From Roseibacillus sp. (GTDB taxonomy: Bacteria > Verrucomicrobiota > Verrucomicrobiia > Verrucomicrobiales > Akkermansiaceae), in contig JAKVCR010000052.1 of assembly GCA_022448985.1 (NCBI GenBank), forward strand, positions 62,001 through 126,000: a stretch of 64,000 bases of DNA. The letters are read 5' to 3'. Within the stretch, counting starts at the first letter, position 1. Each line of letters opens with the position of its first letter. This document shows, piece after piece, positions 46,310 to 54,770 of this stretch. The notes beneath the pieces are model-generated. The model did no database searches. It was not told where the DNA came from and was given only the letters and a program-made list of their open reading frames with translations. Position numbers and translations under genes: made by a program.

Positions 46310-47101
46310 ATGAACGAGACCATCGATTGGGAAGGCAAGGGCCTGATCGGGGTGGTGCACCTGCAACCGCTGCCAGGTTCGCCGCGCTATCACGGGTCGA
46401 TGAAGAAGGTCTGTAATGCCGCGGTAGCGGATGCGAAGGCCTACGAAGAGGGGGGGGCACAGGGTCTGATGATCGAGAATTTCGGGGACCTGCCCTTTAC
46501 CCGTGGGGTGGGCGCACCTGAAACGGGGGCGGCCATGGCGGGGGGGGCTGAGTCGATCAGGGCCATGGGGGTGGAGCTTCCCTTCGGCTTTAATGTCCTT
46601 CGTAACGATGCGGCTTCGGCCCTGGCCCTGGCTGCCGCCTGCAGAGGGGCGTTTGTGCGCATCAATGTCCACACCGGGGCGGTGGAAGCAGACCAGGGGA
46701 TTATCCAGGGAGAGGCCTACAGCACGTTGCGCAAGCGCGCGGTGCTCTGCCCGGAGGTCGCGGTCTGGGCCGATGTGCTGGTCAAGCATGCGGTACCCAT
46801 CGGTGACCTCGGAATCGAGGAAACTGCCCGGGACACGTTTCATCGCGGACTGGCGGATGCTCTCATTGTGTCCGGAGTGGCGACAGGAGCCGCAACCGAG
46901 GTTGACGATTTGCGGCGGGTAAAGGGCGCCTGCCCGGACGCGCCCCTGCTGGTGGGTAGTGGGGCGCGGGTTGATAATGCCCGGGAGTTGCTGGAGTATG
47001 CCGATGGGCTGATTGTGGCTTCCTCCCTGAAGGTTGATGGAGTTCTTGCCAACCCGGTGGATGTGAAGCGGGTTCAGGAACTGAGGAAGGCGATGGGGTG
47101 A
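46310..47101 (+). CDS. BtpA/SgcQ-family TIM-barrel protein
   Basis: A 263-residue barrel protein of the BtpA/SgcQ family (GVVHLQPLPGSPRYHGSM, GAQGLMIENFGDLPF, GFNVLRNDAASALALAAACRG, FVRINVHTGA, SGVATGAATEVDDLRRVK, LLVGSGARVDNARELLEYADG). In cyanobacteria BtpA affects photosystem I biogenesis; in other bacteria relatives act in sugar or nucleoside metabolism, so the reaction here is unknown. I chose ATG 46310, eight bases after GAGAGG; earlier in-frame starts at 46265 (TTG), 46289 and 46304 are alternatives. Divergent from the sugar kinase gene. Confidence 0.84.
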   Translation: MNETIDWEGKGLIGVVHLQPLPGSPRYHGSMKKVCNAAVADAKAYEEGGAQGLMIENFGDLPFTRGVGAPETGAAMAGGAESIRAMGVELPFGFNVLRNDAASALALAAACRGAFVRINVHTGAVEADQGIIQGEAYSTLRKRAVLCPEVAVWADVLVKHAVPIGDLGIEETARDTFHRGLADALIVSGVATGAATEVDDLRRVKGACPDAPLLVGSGARVDNARELLEYADGLIVASSLKVDGVLANPVDVKRVQELRKAMG

Positions 47102-47180
47102 TTGGTCCCCGGGGCCACGGCTGCGCACCCGATGTGCCAGGCTCCAGGATCTGCTCGATCGCCGGATACTACTGGATCAA

Positions 47181-48176
47181 TCAATCCGCTGGAAATGGAT
47201 TGGCGTTCGAGCGGAGGGCGATCTCCTTCGGGGTGTAGATGCTGGCAGGGTCCTCTGCACTTTGACCGGAGGCTGCTGCAAGGGCCACCTCGGCAGGCGA
47301 GAGCCGCACCACCGAGAGGCCGAGGGAGGCGCTCACGGTAAAGAGGAGGGCGGCACCCACGAGGAGAGAATGCTTGGCCCGGCGACGGCAAACGACCCGT
47401 TCGACCCGGGCGCGCAGGGGAGCCCGGCCTGCCATGGCGAGGGCGGCCTGGGGGAGAGTACTGGCTTCCGCGATGTCGCAGAGGGCAGTGGCATAACGGT
47501 CCGGATCGGCTCCCAATGCGATGACCTTTGCATCGCAGGCAAATTCGCACTGGGCCATGAGCCGGGAGCGCAGCCACCATACCAGCGGATTAAACCAGTA
47601 GAGCAGGCAGGCGCACTGGGCGGCCAGATTGGTCCAGAGGTCACGGCGGGCCACGTGCCCGAGTTCATGGAGGAGAACCATGCGCAGGGTGCCTTCGCTC
47701 CAGTGGATACTGCCGGAGGGGAGATAGACCACGGGGCGGAAAAGGCCGGCGATGAAGGGCGACATGCATTGTGGATGCAGGCGCACCCGGATCCCGTGGC
47801 GCACACCCAGCTGCAGGCGACAGTTCTCCAGAGTATGCGCCATCAACGGGTTCCCGGCCTCCACCGACCTGGCACGCCAGCGCTTGAGCGCAACGAAGTC
47901 GGCCACCAGACGCAGGGTGAAGATGAGAAATCCGCCCGTCCAGATGAGCAAGAACCATGAGATGGTGGGGGAGACTGTTCCGGATTGCGCCGTTCCCATC
48001 AGGACGGGAAGTTCCACCGTCAGCTTGGGCAGTAACGCCAGGAAGGGCAGGGCCAGGAGAGTGAGAAGGCTGCCCAGGGTTAGAAGCGGAGACTGGGCCG
48101 GATCCCGGCGACCGGTCAGCCAGACAGCCAGAACCGCGAGGAGCGATAAAGCGGCGCTGCTGAGAAGGAGAGACAT
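47181..48176 (-). CDS. M56-family (BlaR1/MecR1-type) membrane metallopeptidase without sensor domain
   Basis: A 331-residue membrane protein with hydrophobic segments near 1-20, 35-55 and 70-95, the zinc motif HELGH at 170-174 followed by ARRD, and EFACDAKV downstream, as in M56 peptidases. BlaR1 and MecR1 carry an extracellular penicillin-binding domain after the peptidase; here only a final membrane segment (about 265-285) and a short tail follow, so there is no obvious beta-lactam sensor. It lies 46 bases downstream of the BlaI-like repressor gene, the usual pairing in which the peptidase triggers repressor loss. The signal it senses is unknown. Confidence 0.87.
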   Translation of the reverse strand: MSLLLSSAALSLLAVLAVWLTGRRDPAQSPLLTLGSLLTLLALPFLALLPKLTVELPVLMGTAQSGTVSPTISWFLLIWTGGFLIFTLRLVADFVALKRWRARSVEAGNPLMAHTLENCRLQLGVRHGIRVRLHPQCMSPFIAGLFRPVVYLPSGSIHWSEGTLRMVLLHELGHVARRDLWTNLAAQCACLLYWFNPLVWWLRSRLMAQCEFACDAKVIALGADPDRYATALCDIAEASTLPQAALAMAGRAPLRARVERVVCRRRAKHSLLVGAALLFTVSASLGLSVVRLSPAEVALAAASGQSAEDPASIYTPKEIALRSNANPFPAD

Positions 48177-48222
48177 GGCCTGAAGGAGTGTTCGGTGGTC
48201 AATAGGCAGAGCGTCGCCGAAC

Positions 48223-48594
48223 TCACTTTTGCTTGATCAATTCCCGGATACCGTCGATTTCCTTCTTGCTGAGTTGCTGGTCGCGGGGATCCAGCAGGGC
48301 GGCCACCAGGTTTTCCGGTTTCCCTTCGAAAAATGTGCGCAGGAGGCTGTCGAGGGCCGTGCGTTTGGCCCTCTTCGGGGACTTGGCCCGGTAGACGTAG
48401 CGCCGGCCCTCCTTCGAGTGGCTGACCAGATCCTTGCCCTCCAGGGTGGCGAGCAGGGCCCGCACGGCTGAGTAGGACGGCGGATCGGGCAGGTTGTCCT
48501 GCACTTCCTTGGCCGTGGCCTGGCCCAGCCGGTAGAGGATCTCGAGAATCTGGCGCTCGCGGCGCGAGACTTGCCCTTTCTCCAATCGGTTCAT
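48223..48594 (-). CDS. BlaI/MecI/CopY-family transcriptional repressor
   Basis: A 123-residue winged-helix repressor. The pattern VSRRERQILEILYRLGQATAKEVQDNLP then SYSAVRALLATLEGKDLVSHSKEGRRYVYRA is typical of the DNA-binding domain, and the C-terminus (about 80-123) is the dimerisation part where BlaI proteins are cleaved. Upstream of and probably cotranscribed with the M56 peptidase gene (46-base gap). The 102-base spacer to the divergent lipoprotein gene is a natural place for its operator. Start ATG at 48594. Confidence 0.92.
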   Translation of the reverse strand: MNRLEKGQVSRRERQILEILYRLGQATAKEVQDNLPDPPSYSAVRALLATLEGKDLVSHSKEGRRYVYRAKSPKRAKRTALDSLLRTFFEGKPENLVAALLDPRDQQLSKKEIDGIRELIKQK

Positions 48595-48648
48595 GGGGGC
48601 ACTCTAGGGGTGTGCTATAAAACCCGCAATAATAATGTTGGAAAAACA

Positions 48649-48683
48649 GCAGAAAACAATTGACGCCTGGGACTAATTGCTGC
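48649..48683. promoter_or_regulatory. Candidate BlaI-type operator (inverted repeat)
   Basis: An interrupted inverted repeat: GCAG (48649-48652) and CAATT (48657-48661) pair with AATTG (48675-48679) and CTGC (48680-48683). It lies 14 bases before the plus-strand lipoprotein start and 55 from the BlaI start, in the only spacer between them. It does not match the TACA/TGTA core of known BlaI sites, so the assignment is tentative. Confidence 0.3.
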
Positions 48684-48696
48684 TTTTTTAGCACAG

Positions 48697-49578
48697 ATGA
48701 AAGCAAAAGTGTCCCAGTGGTGGAATGGTTGTTGGGGTCTGGTGCTGGTGCTGGGACTACCCCTGTTTCTGAACAGCTGTGCTTCCCATGACGCCGCGGC
48801 GCCGGGTGCTGTTCAAGAGGAAAGGTCCCGGAACGTCCCGGTGGGAGACTCGTCGAAGCAGAGGTCGCTGGGCGCCCCCGGGGATAATGCCCTGGCGGCC
48901 TCGCCCGAGTATTTCCGTAAACCGACCCCGCGTCCGGGGTATGCCACTTCGTGGGGATCCTCCCTTGCTTCGCGCATGACCTACACGAGTTTCCGCCGGT
49001 CGAATGACACCCCCCACGGGGGCATCTCCAGCATTTACTACAACGACAAGCGGGGGATCGAGGAGATGACCAGGAGGGACTACTACACCTCGACAGGAAG
49101 AAAGCGGGCAGCTAACGGGCTGGTGGAGTGGGGCATGCGGAGCGGATTCGGGATCATGCGCAACTACCACGCCAACGGAAAGCGCTACGTGGTTGGCCGC
49201 AAGAACGCGAGGTATTCCATCTCAGTGAAGAACAACTCTCGTTCCCGTCTGGAGGTGGTGCTGAGTGTGGATGGGCTGGACGTAGTGGATGGCAAGCCCG
49301 CGAGCCTGCGGAAGCGCGGCTACATCGTGTGGCCGGAACAGACCATCGAGATCAGGGGTTGGCGATCCAGTGAGAATGAAGTGGCCTCCTTTGTGTTCTC
49401 CCCGGTGGCCGGCTCCTACTCCAATCTCAAACACGGCGAGACCCGTAACGTGGGTGTGGTGGGCCTGGCGGTGTTTACGGAGAAGGGAATCGATCCCTGG
49501 AGCGGTCGGTCAGCGGACGCGCAGAACCGATTCTCGGCCTCGCCTTTCGCAGAGTCTCCCATGCGCCGCGCACGGTAG
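48697..49578 (+). CDS. Putative lipoprotein, unknown function
   Basis: A 293-residue exported protein; the signal has a lipobox-like end (PLFLNSC, Cys28). Residues 30-110 are low-complexity and polar. The mature C-terminal half contains RYSISVKNNSRSRLEVVLSV, DGLDVVDGKPASLRKRGYIV and TRNVGVVGLAVF, a pattern I recall in uncharacterised secreted proteins of several phyla, but I cannot name a function. Divergent from the BlaI/M56 pair, so it may be part of that regulon. The start has no ribosome binding site. It ends at the hairpin shared with the convergent GNAT gene. Confidence 0.72.
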   Translation: MKAKVSQWWNGCWGLVLVLGLPLFLNSCASHDAAAPGAVQEERSRNVPVGDSSKQRSLGAPGDNALAASPEYFRKPTPRPGYATSWGSSLASRMTYTSFRRSNDTPHGGISSIYYNDKRGIEEMTRRDYYTSTGRKRAANGLVEWGMRSGFGIMRNYHANGKRYVVGRKNARYSISVKNNSRSRLEVVLSVDGLDVVDGKPASLRKRGYIVWPEQTIEIRGWRSSENEVASFVFSPVAGSYSNLKHGETRNVGVVGLAVFTEKGIDPWSGRSADAQNRFSASPFAESPMRRAR

Positions 49579-49594
49579 GAGAATCATCCTACCG
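49573..49594. terminator. Hairpin between convergent genes
   Basis: A perfect 8-bp stem CGGTAGGA/TCCTACCG with a 6-base loop overlaps the lipoprotein stop codon and lies 18 bases before the end of the minus-strand GNAT gene. No T run follows in either direction, so termination would be weak or factor-assisted. Confidence 0.4.
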
Positions 49595-49611
49595 GAGGTT
49601 CCTTCCCGGGA

Positions 49612-50118
49612 TCAGGTTCCCGGTCTGGTCTCCGGGACGGGATCTTCCCTCGTCTCATAGAGCATGAAGCCGCGGCGCTGGTAGTTGGGCAGGGCGTTGG
49701 GGTGATCCAGGTCGCAGGTGTGGAGCCAGACATGGTGGACCGCTCCCAGGGTCCAGGCGTAGCGGACCACCAGTTCGAGGGAGGGGCCGCCGAGTCCCTT
49801 GCCAAGGTAAGGGCCGAGCAGGCCGAAACTCAGGATTTCGACGTCACCCTCCCGGTTGATCAGTTCCCCGTAACCGATTTCCTCACCATCCATCACGAGG
49901 ACCACGGTGCTTACCGGGTTGTCCGCGAGATAGGCTTCCCAGCGTCGGGCCGTCCATTCCGCGCAGGCGGTCCAGTTCCAGGCTTTGCCCACTTCCCTGT
50001 AAAAGCGTTCGTTCACCGCGCCATCGGGCGGATCAATGAGGCGAAGGCACAGGCCCTTCCTGGGAGCGGCCGCGACGAGGTCGTCCGGCGTGCTCATCTG
50101 CAGGTAGTAGGTGTTCAT
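49612..50118 (-). CDS. GNAT-family N-acetyltransferase
   Basis: A 168-residue acetyltransferase of unknown substrate. The acetyl-CoA site is visible as LGPYLGKGLGGPSLELVVRYAW (about 112-133), preceded by VVLVMDGEEIGYGEL and followed by HHVWLHTCDLDHPNALPNYQRRGFMLYETRED, which is the common GNAT tail. The open frame runs about 170 codons further upstream, but ATG at 50118 is chosen because the upstream part is low-complexity and the family core starts shortly after. Lies 149 bases from the RNase P RNA on the other strand. Convergent with the lipoprotein. Confidence 0.82.
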   Translation of the reverse strand: MNTYYLQMSTPDDLVAAAPRKGLCLRLIDPPDGAVNERFYREVGKAWNWTACAEWTARRWEAYLADNPVSTVVLVMDGEEIGYGELINREGDVEILSFGLLGPYLGKGLGGPSLELVVRYAWTLGAVHHVWLHTCDLDHPNALPNYQRRGFMLYETREDPVPETRPGT

Positions 50119-50267
50119 CGGGTTGGAGCCGGGCCGAACGATGTGAGATCCGGCGGAGGATTTCCAGCCTTCTGATCGTAAGACCGGACTCTCCGCTCTT
50201 CGTGGTGTCCTCCCCTTTTCAACTTTTGGACTTTCCGCCTTTCCCTGTCCCGGCTTACGATGGCAAT

Positions 50268-50675
50268 CCACTCTCCGGGTGATCGCGGGGGTTCCGTTTC
50301 GGCGGGAGCTTCGAGGAAAGTCCGGACACCACAGGGTAACGCGCCTCGTGAAAGCGGGGGACGGGACGGTGCAAGCCGGCCCGGACGGATAGTGCAACAG
50401 AAAGAATACCGCCCCGAGTTTCGGCGAAGGGTAAGGGTGAAATGGTGGGGTAAGAGCCCACCGCTCCGAGGGTAACCGAGGAGGCACGGCAAACCCCGCG
50501 TGGTGCAAGACAGAACAGGGGAAGGGTTGCCCGCCCGCAGCATCCCCGGGTATTAGTCGCACCCTGCTCCGGCAGGGTCCGTCTGCGGCGACGCGGGCGG
50601 AAGAGAAATGATCGCCACCCCGCGCGGGTCGCAAGGTCCGCCGAGGGGGACAGAATCCGGCTTACAGGGGAGTGG
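50268..50675 (+). ncRNA. rnpB: RNase P RNA (bacterial type A)
   Basis: The catalytic RNA of ribonuclease P, which matures tRNA 5' ends. Conserved elements: GAGGAAAGTCCGG (50313-50325), the P4-partner region ACAGAATCCGGCTTAC (50650-50665) and GGTAAGGGTGAAA near 50430. The P1 helix closes the ends: CCACTCTCC (50268-50276) pairs with GGGGAGTGG (50667-50675), which sets the boundaries. Open frames through this region on either strand are not genes. The next gene starts 118 bases downstream on the same strand. Confidence 0.95.
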
Positions 50676-50792
50676 ACTGCCCACGAGTTTCCTGTTCCGG
50701 GCCGGGATTGGGAGGCAGGTCTGTGATCCGGGCTTCCGAGCTGCGGCTGAAAACCAGATTGCGCCCCGCTCATTCCGGATTTAACTAACCCC

Positions 50793-51848
50793 GTGTCCGA
50801 GTCGGCCGAGTCCCTCTTCAAGTCACGGGATCTTCCGGAGAAGCTGGGACCCATGACAGTGAAGGAACTGCGCCAGGGTCTGCGACGTGGCATGTTCATT
50901 TACCCCTTCATCGGGATTCATCTCCTGGCGGTGGTGGCCATGGCGGCTGAATTCAAGATGCCGGAAGTTGAGAAGTTCACCGAGTTCGCCGGCGTGCTCA
51001 ACCTGATGCTCTTCCTTCCTGGTGAAATGTTCTCGGGAGTATTCTGGGCAGTGACCGGTGCGGTCTGCCTCTTCTTCATGCCACTGGGGGGACTTGCCCT
51101 CATGGGGCAGGAACTGGAAGAGGGCAATCACGAGCTTCTGCTCATGACCCCGCTCTCTCGTTGGAAGGTGGTACGCGGAAAGTTCCTCGCACTCTGGGGT
51201 CTCTGCCTGCTCACCTTTTCGTCCCTCCTGCCCTACCTCATCGCGCGCTATCTCATCGGGGGCCTTGATGTCTGGCGGAATATCGCGATGGCACTCACGG
51301 TTGTTCTTTTCTCCGGGATGATGGCCGCGGGGGCGATCGGATCCTCCTCCTTTACCAGGATTCCGGCTCGTATCGGGATCCTCATTCTCTTCATGGGGTC
51401 CATGCTGTTTTCCCTGGGCACCGTGGCCATGAGTGTTGGAGCGGCGACCAAGCACGCGGGGGTGATCTTCCATCTCAACACCCTTTCGGTGGCCTTCTGT
51501 TACATCGTCTTCGGGTTGGCCCTGGCGCGCTCGCGGATTCGACTGGTAGTGCACCACTACGAGGTCAAACCGAGCTGGATGATCATCGGTCTTCTTTTCT
51601 TCACGCCTTTCGTGGCCCTCATGGCAAGCTTCATGACGCTTTTCCATGCCGGAGGCGTGGGCTTGATTGGAATGGGATTGGTGGGATGGTTTGCGGACAG
51701 GAGCCCGAGGGCCCCCAAGTGGGTGCAGGCCCCGGTGGCCAATATCCCGGGGATGGTTCCTCCTGGGCCGGGTGAAAGTCCGCCTCCCCTGCCGCCTGGG
51801 TCGGTTCCCGGCCCCGAGGCGAAAACCGATGAGGAGAGGGAGAAGTAG
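50793..51848 (+). CDS. Membrane protein resembling ABC-2 permeases
   Basis: A 351-residue membrane protein with about seven hydrophobic segments. It has MTVKELRQGLRRGMF, a permease-like coupling segment GQELEEGNHELLLMTPLSRWKVVRGKFLALWG between the second and third helices, and several Gly-rich helices, as in ABC-2 transporter permeases. The last 35 residues are Pro-rich and polar (from about 315). There is no ATPase gene beside it, so it may pair with a subunit elsewhere or be a non-transporter relative. Start is GTG at 50793, without ribosome binding site. Confidence 0.72.
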   Translation: MSESAESLFKSRDLPEKLGPMTVKELRQGLRRGMFIYPFIGIHLLAVVAMAAEFKMPEVEKFTEFAGVLNLMLFLPGEMFSGVFWAVTGAVCLFFMPLGGLALMGQELEEGNHELLLMTPLSRWKVVRGKFLALWGLCLLTFSSLLPYLIARYLIGGLDVWRNIAMALTVVLFSGMMAAGAIGSSSFTRIPARIGILILFMGSMLFSLGTVAMSVGAATKHAGVIFHLNTLSVAFCYIVFGLALARSRIRLVVHHYEVKPSWMIIGLLFFTPFVALMASFMTLFHAGGVGLIGMGLVGWFADRSPRAPKWVQAPVANIPGMVPPGPGESPPPLPPGSVPGPEAKTDEEREK

Positions 51849-51978
51849 GGAGTTCCCTGCAGCCGGAGACAGGAATGCAACATCCGTGGCGGGGAAGGAC
51901 CGCTATCGTTCCTCTCAATGTTTCAAAAGATGAGAATCAATTTCCAGTGGGGGGCCGCTTGGGCTAGGAACTCTTTTT

Positions 51979-54663
51979 GTGGCAGGGGCTGATCAGGCAG
52001 CAGAAGCAGGTGACCACGAGCCCAATCGGCGGAACTGGGTCTCGTTCTGGAGTCTCATGGGGCTCCAGGCCCAGAACGCGTTCAACGACAAGGCGCTGCA
52101 GTTCACCCTGGTTCCCCTGGGTGTGTGGGTGGCGGCCGAGGTTGGTGAAATGTGGGGGGCGACCCTGCCCCATTTACTGGGGATGCTTATTCTTCTTCCC
52201 TTTATCCTGCTGGCCCCGATCGCAGGTTGGGCCTCGGACACGTTTTCCAAGACCCGTGTCATCCGCCTCACGGCCTGGATGCAGTTGGTTGTATTCGCGG
52301 TCGTGCTCTACTGCTTCAAGATGGAGTTCCTCCCGCTCGCGGTGGCCTGTTTCTTTTTCCTCGCGGTGCAGTCCACGATTCTGAGTCCGGCCAAGAACGG
52401 GATCATCAAGGAACTGCTCGGATCCTCTCGCCTTGGTTTTGCGAGCGGGATCATGCAGATGTTCACCATCCTTGCGATTCTCGCAGGGCAGATTCTTATC
52501 GGCATCTGGTTTTCGATCCGACTGGAATCCTCGGGCAGTGGTTGGACCGCAGGACTGTTTCCGATGGTTCTGATCTGCCTCGGTGCGGTTGTAACCCTCG
52601 TCATGGCGTATTCGATCCAGGTGATGCCCGCCCAGGCGAAGAAGCCCTTTCACGCGACCCTGGTAGTGTCGCACTTTCAACAGCTGAGCCAGCTCCTGAA
52701 GTCGAAACCGCTCCGTCTCAGTGCCCTGGGCATCGCGTATTTCTGGGCCTTCGGGGCAGTGGTGCAGTTCATTACCCTGCAGATTGCGGGAGAGCTTTAT
52801 CCTGACGGGCATCCAAATTTCGGCCGGGCAACCTCCTACATGATGCTGGCGGCCAGTGGTGGGATCGGGATTGGCAGTATCTTGGGCGCTATCATCAACA
52901 AACGTCATATCGAACTGGGGCTCAACCCGCTCGGGGGGATCATCATGACGGTGGCCAGCCTCCTCCTCATCCTGGCCACACCGGAATCCTGGTTTTTTTA
53001 CATCGTTCTTGCCTTTGCAGGGCTCGGCGCCGCCTTTTTCTTCGTTCCGATCAATGCCTTCTTGCAGGACCAGTGTGATCCGGATCAACGCGGGAACATC
53101 CTGGCTGGCTCCGCGCTCCTCAACTGCCTGGGGATGGCGGGAGCGGTGATCCTCCAGCTCGTGATGATGAAAATGGGTTGGGCGCCGCAGACCCAGTTCC
53201 TTCTTCTGGCCCTGGTCTCCGTGGCGGCGACCTTCTACGTGATGCGGCTCCTCCCGCGCGCCTTTGTGAAGATGCTCGCCCTGAGCGCGCTGCGCGCCTT
53301 TTACCGAATCGAGAAAATTCACCCCGGGCGCATGCCGGAAAAAGGGGGGCTCCTCCTGACTCCGAATCACATCAGTTATCTCGATGCGCTGGTTCTCACC
53401 GCGGCCAGTCCGCGTCCGGTACGGTTTTTGATGGTGAGCGACTACTTTGACAAGCCCCTGGTCGGAAAGGTGGCCAGGCTCTTCGATACCGTCCCGATCT
53501 CCAGCAAACGCGCCAAGGATGCCATCCAGGTGGCAGCCGCAGCTGTGCAGGAGGGCAACGTGATCTGCATTTTCCCGGAGGGAGAATTGTCCCGCAGCGG
53601 GTTCATGGGTGAATTCAAGCGCGGCTTCGAACTGATCGCCCGCAAGGCGGACTGCCTCGTGCAACCGGTCTACCTCGATGGGCTCTGGAAATCCATTTTC
53701 TCTGCGGAGCGCGGAAAGTATTTCTGGAAAATGCCCCGGGCCATTCCCTTCGGGGTGCGGGTGGCTTTCGGCGAGGCGCGGGCCGCGCAGGACTATCAGG
53801 CTGGTGATGCCAGAAGGGAGCTCAACATCCTGGCCGGGCAGGTCTTTGCCCGGCGCCGTGAGTCCGCCGGGAAGGTGAAGGAGTTCCTCCTTCAGCAGAG
53901 GAAGACTGGGGATCGGGCCCTGCGCTGGGTTAACGGGGGAGAGGTCTCCTCCTGCAGCTGGGGGGAGGTGCTGGACCTTTTCGATCAGGGAGGAGACCCC
54001 GCCCGCGTGGCGGCGGGCCATCCTGGCGCGCAGCAGTGGCTGGAGGATTGGCTTGCGCTGGACGAATTGAGTGAGCGGGAATGGCGTGGCCTGTTGATCA
54101 ATGCCCACCAGTTGATGGATCTCCACAACCTTGGAGACCGGAAGGCGGCGGTGACTCTCGATGCGTCAGCCTCACCGGCGGTGCGCTGGGTCTGGGGCCT
54201 GCTCCTGCCGGTCCTTACCCGCACCGAGGCCGTTGTCCTCGGGTCGGAGGACGGCTCCTCCGAACTGGCGGCCCTGCGAGGGGAAAAGATCGTCCTGCGT
54301 GACCTGGTCGGGACGACCCGGATGCGTGAGGTCCTGGAGGAGGCGCAAGCGGAGGACCAGTCCATGGTGCTCTACCAGTTTGGGGGCGGACCGCAGCAGT
54401 CTGAGGATGCTGGGTGCGGAATCTTCGCGGCGTATGAAACAGCGGACCGGGTGCTCAGTTTCTCGATGCCCCCGGACCCCATCATCCTCAAGGGTGATGA
54501 GGCGCACCCGGGCTGGAAGGAGAATGCCTATGGACGTCTTCTCCCCGGGTTCGTAGTGGGCAGTGGCGAGGGTGGAGTGGAAATCAGCGGGGAGATGCTT
54601 TCGGAGGCCATCGCATTGCCGGGCTGGTCAGTGGACGAGCGGGGATTTCTCTCGCGGTCGTGA
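51979..54663 (+). CDS. MFS transporter / acyltransferase fusion with decayed C-terminal synthetase-like region
   Basis: An 894-residue fusion like the LplT-Aas proteins of phospholipid salvage. Residues about 20-430 form a 12-helix MFS transporter related to lysophospholipid flippase LplT (FWSLMGLQAQNAFNDKALQFTLVPL). Residues about 450-620 are a PlsC acyltransferase with NHxxxxD (N463-D469, NHISYLD) and FPEGE (532-536). The remaining 270 residues sit where an AMP-binding acyl-ACP synthetase is expected but lack the TSGTTGxPK and AMP-site motifs; only fragments such as YGRLLPG and PGWSVDERGFLSRS recall its end. Starts at GTG 51979, nine bases after AGGAA. Re-acylation of lysophospholipid is inferred. 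Confidence 0.85.
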   Translation: MAGADQAAEAGDHEPNRRNWVSFWSLMGLQAQNAFNDKALQFTLVPLGVWVAAEVGEMWGATLPHLLGMLILLPFILLAPIAGWASDTFSKTRVIRLTAWMQLVVFAVVLYCFKMEFLPLAVACFFFLAVQSTILSPAKNGIIKELLGSSRLGFASGIMQMFTILAILAGQILIGIWFSIRLESSGSGWTAGLFPMVLICLGAVVTLVMAYSIQVMPAQAKKPFHATLVVSHFQQLSQLLKSKPLRLSALGIAYFWAFGAVVQFITLQIAGELYPDGHPNFGRATSYMMLAASGGIGIGSILGAIINKRHIELGLNPLGGIIMTVASLLLILATPESWFFYIVLAFAGLGAAFFFVPINAFLQDQCDPDQRGNILAGSALLNCLGMAGAVILQLVMMKMGWAPQTQFLLLALVSVAATFYVMRLLPRAFVKMLALSALRAFYRIEKIHPGRMPEKGGLLLTPNHISYLDALVLTAASPRPVRFLMVSDYFDKPLVGKVARLFDTVPISSKRAKDAIQVAAAAVQEGNVICIFPEGELSRSGFMGEFKRGFELIARKADCLVQPVYLDGLWKSIFSAERGKYFWKMPRAIPFGVRVAFGEARAAQDYQAGDARRELNILAGQVFARRRESAGKVKEFLLQQRKTGDRALRWVNGGEVSSCSWGEVLDLFDQGGDPARVAAGHPGAQQWLEDWLALDELSEREWRGLLINAHQLMDLHNLGDRKAAVTLDASASPAVRWVWGLLLPVLTRTEAVVLGSEDGSSELAALRGEKIVLRDLVGTTRMREVLEEAQAEDQSMVLYQFGGGPQQSEDAGCGIFAAYETADRVLSFSMPPDPIILKGDEAHPGWKENAYGRLLPGFVVGSGEGGVEISGEMLSEAIALPGWSVDERGFLSRS

Positions 54664-54703
54664 CCAGGGCAGGGGGGGCGAGAGGTCTGTTCTTTCCGGC
54701 ACG

Positions 54704-54735
54704 CAAAACGCGCGCGGTTTCCCGCGCGCGTTTTG
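54704..54735. terminator. Strong bidirectional terminator
   Basis: A perfect 14-bp stem CAAAACGCGCGCGG/CCGCGCGCGTTTTG (54704-54717 and 54722-54735) with a 4-base loop, ending in TTCTT. It lies 41 bases after the MFS-acyltransferase stop and 36 before the end of the minus-strand gene, so it separates convergent units. Confidence 0.88.
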
Positions 54736-54770
54736 TTCTTGGACGATAAGAACCTACGCTGGAAATTTTC

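Noticed and set aside
50115-50543. Open frames on both strands across the RNase P RNA
   Set aside because: The region carries the conserved RNase P RNA core and closing helix; proline- and arginine-rich frames here have no protein family features.
52174-54126. A 650-codon open frame on the minus strand over the MFS-acyltransferase gene
   Set aside because: The plus-strand gene has full MFS and PlsC motifs; the opposite frame is His/Glu/Gln-rich with no domain and results from GC-rich codon positions.
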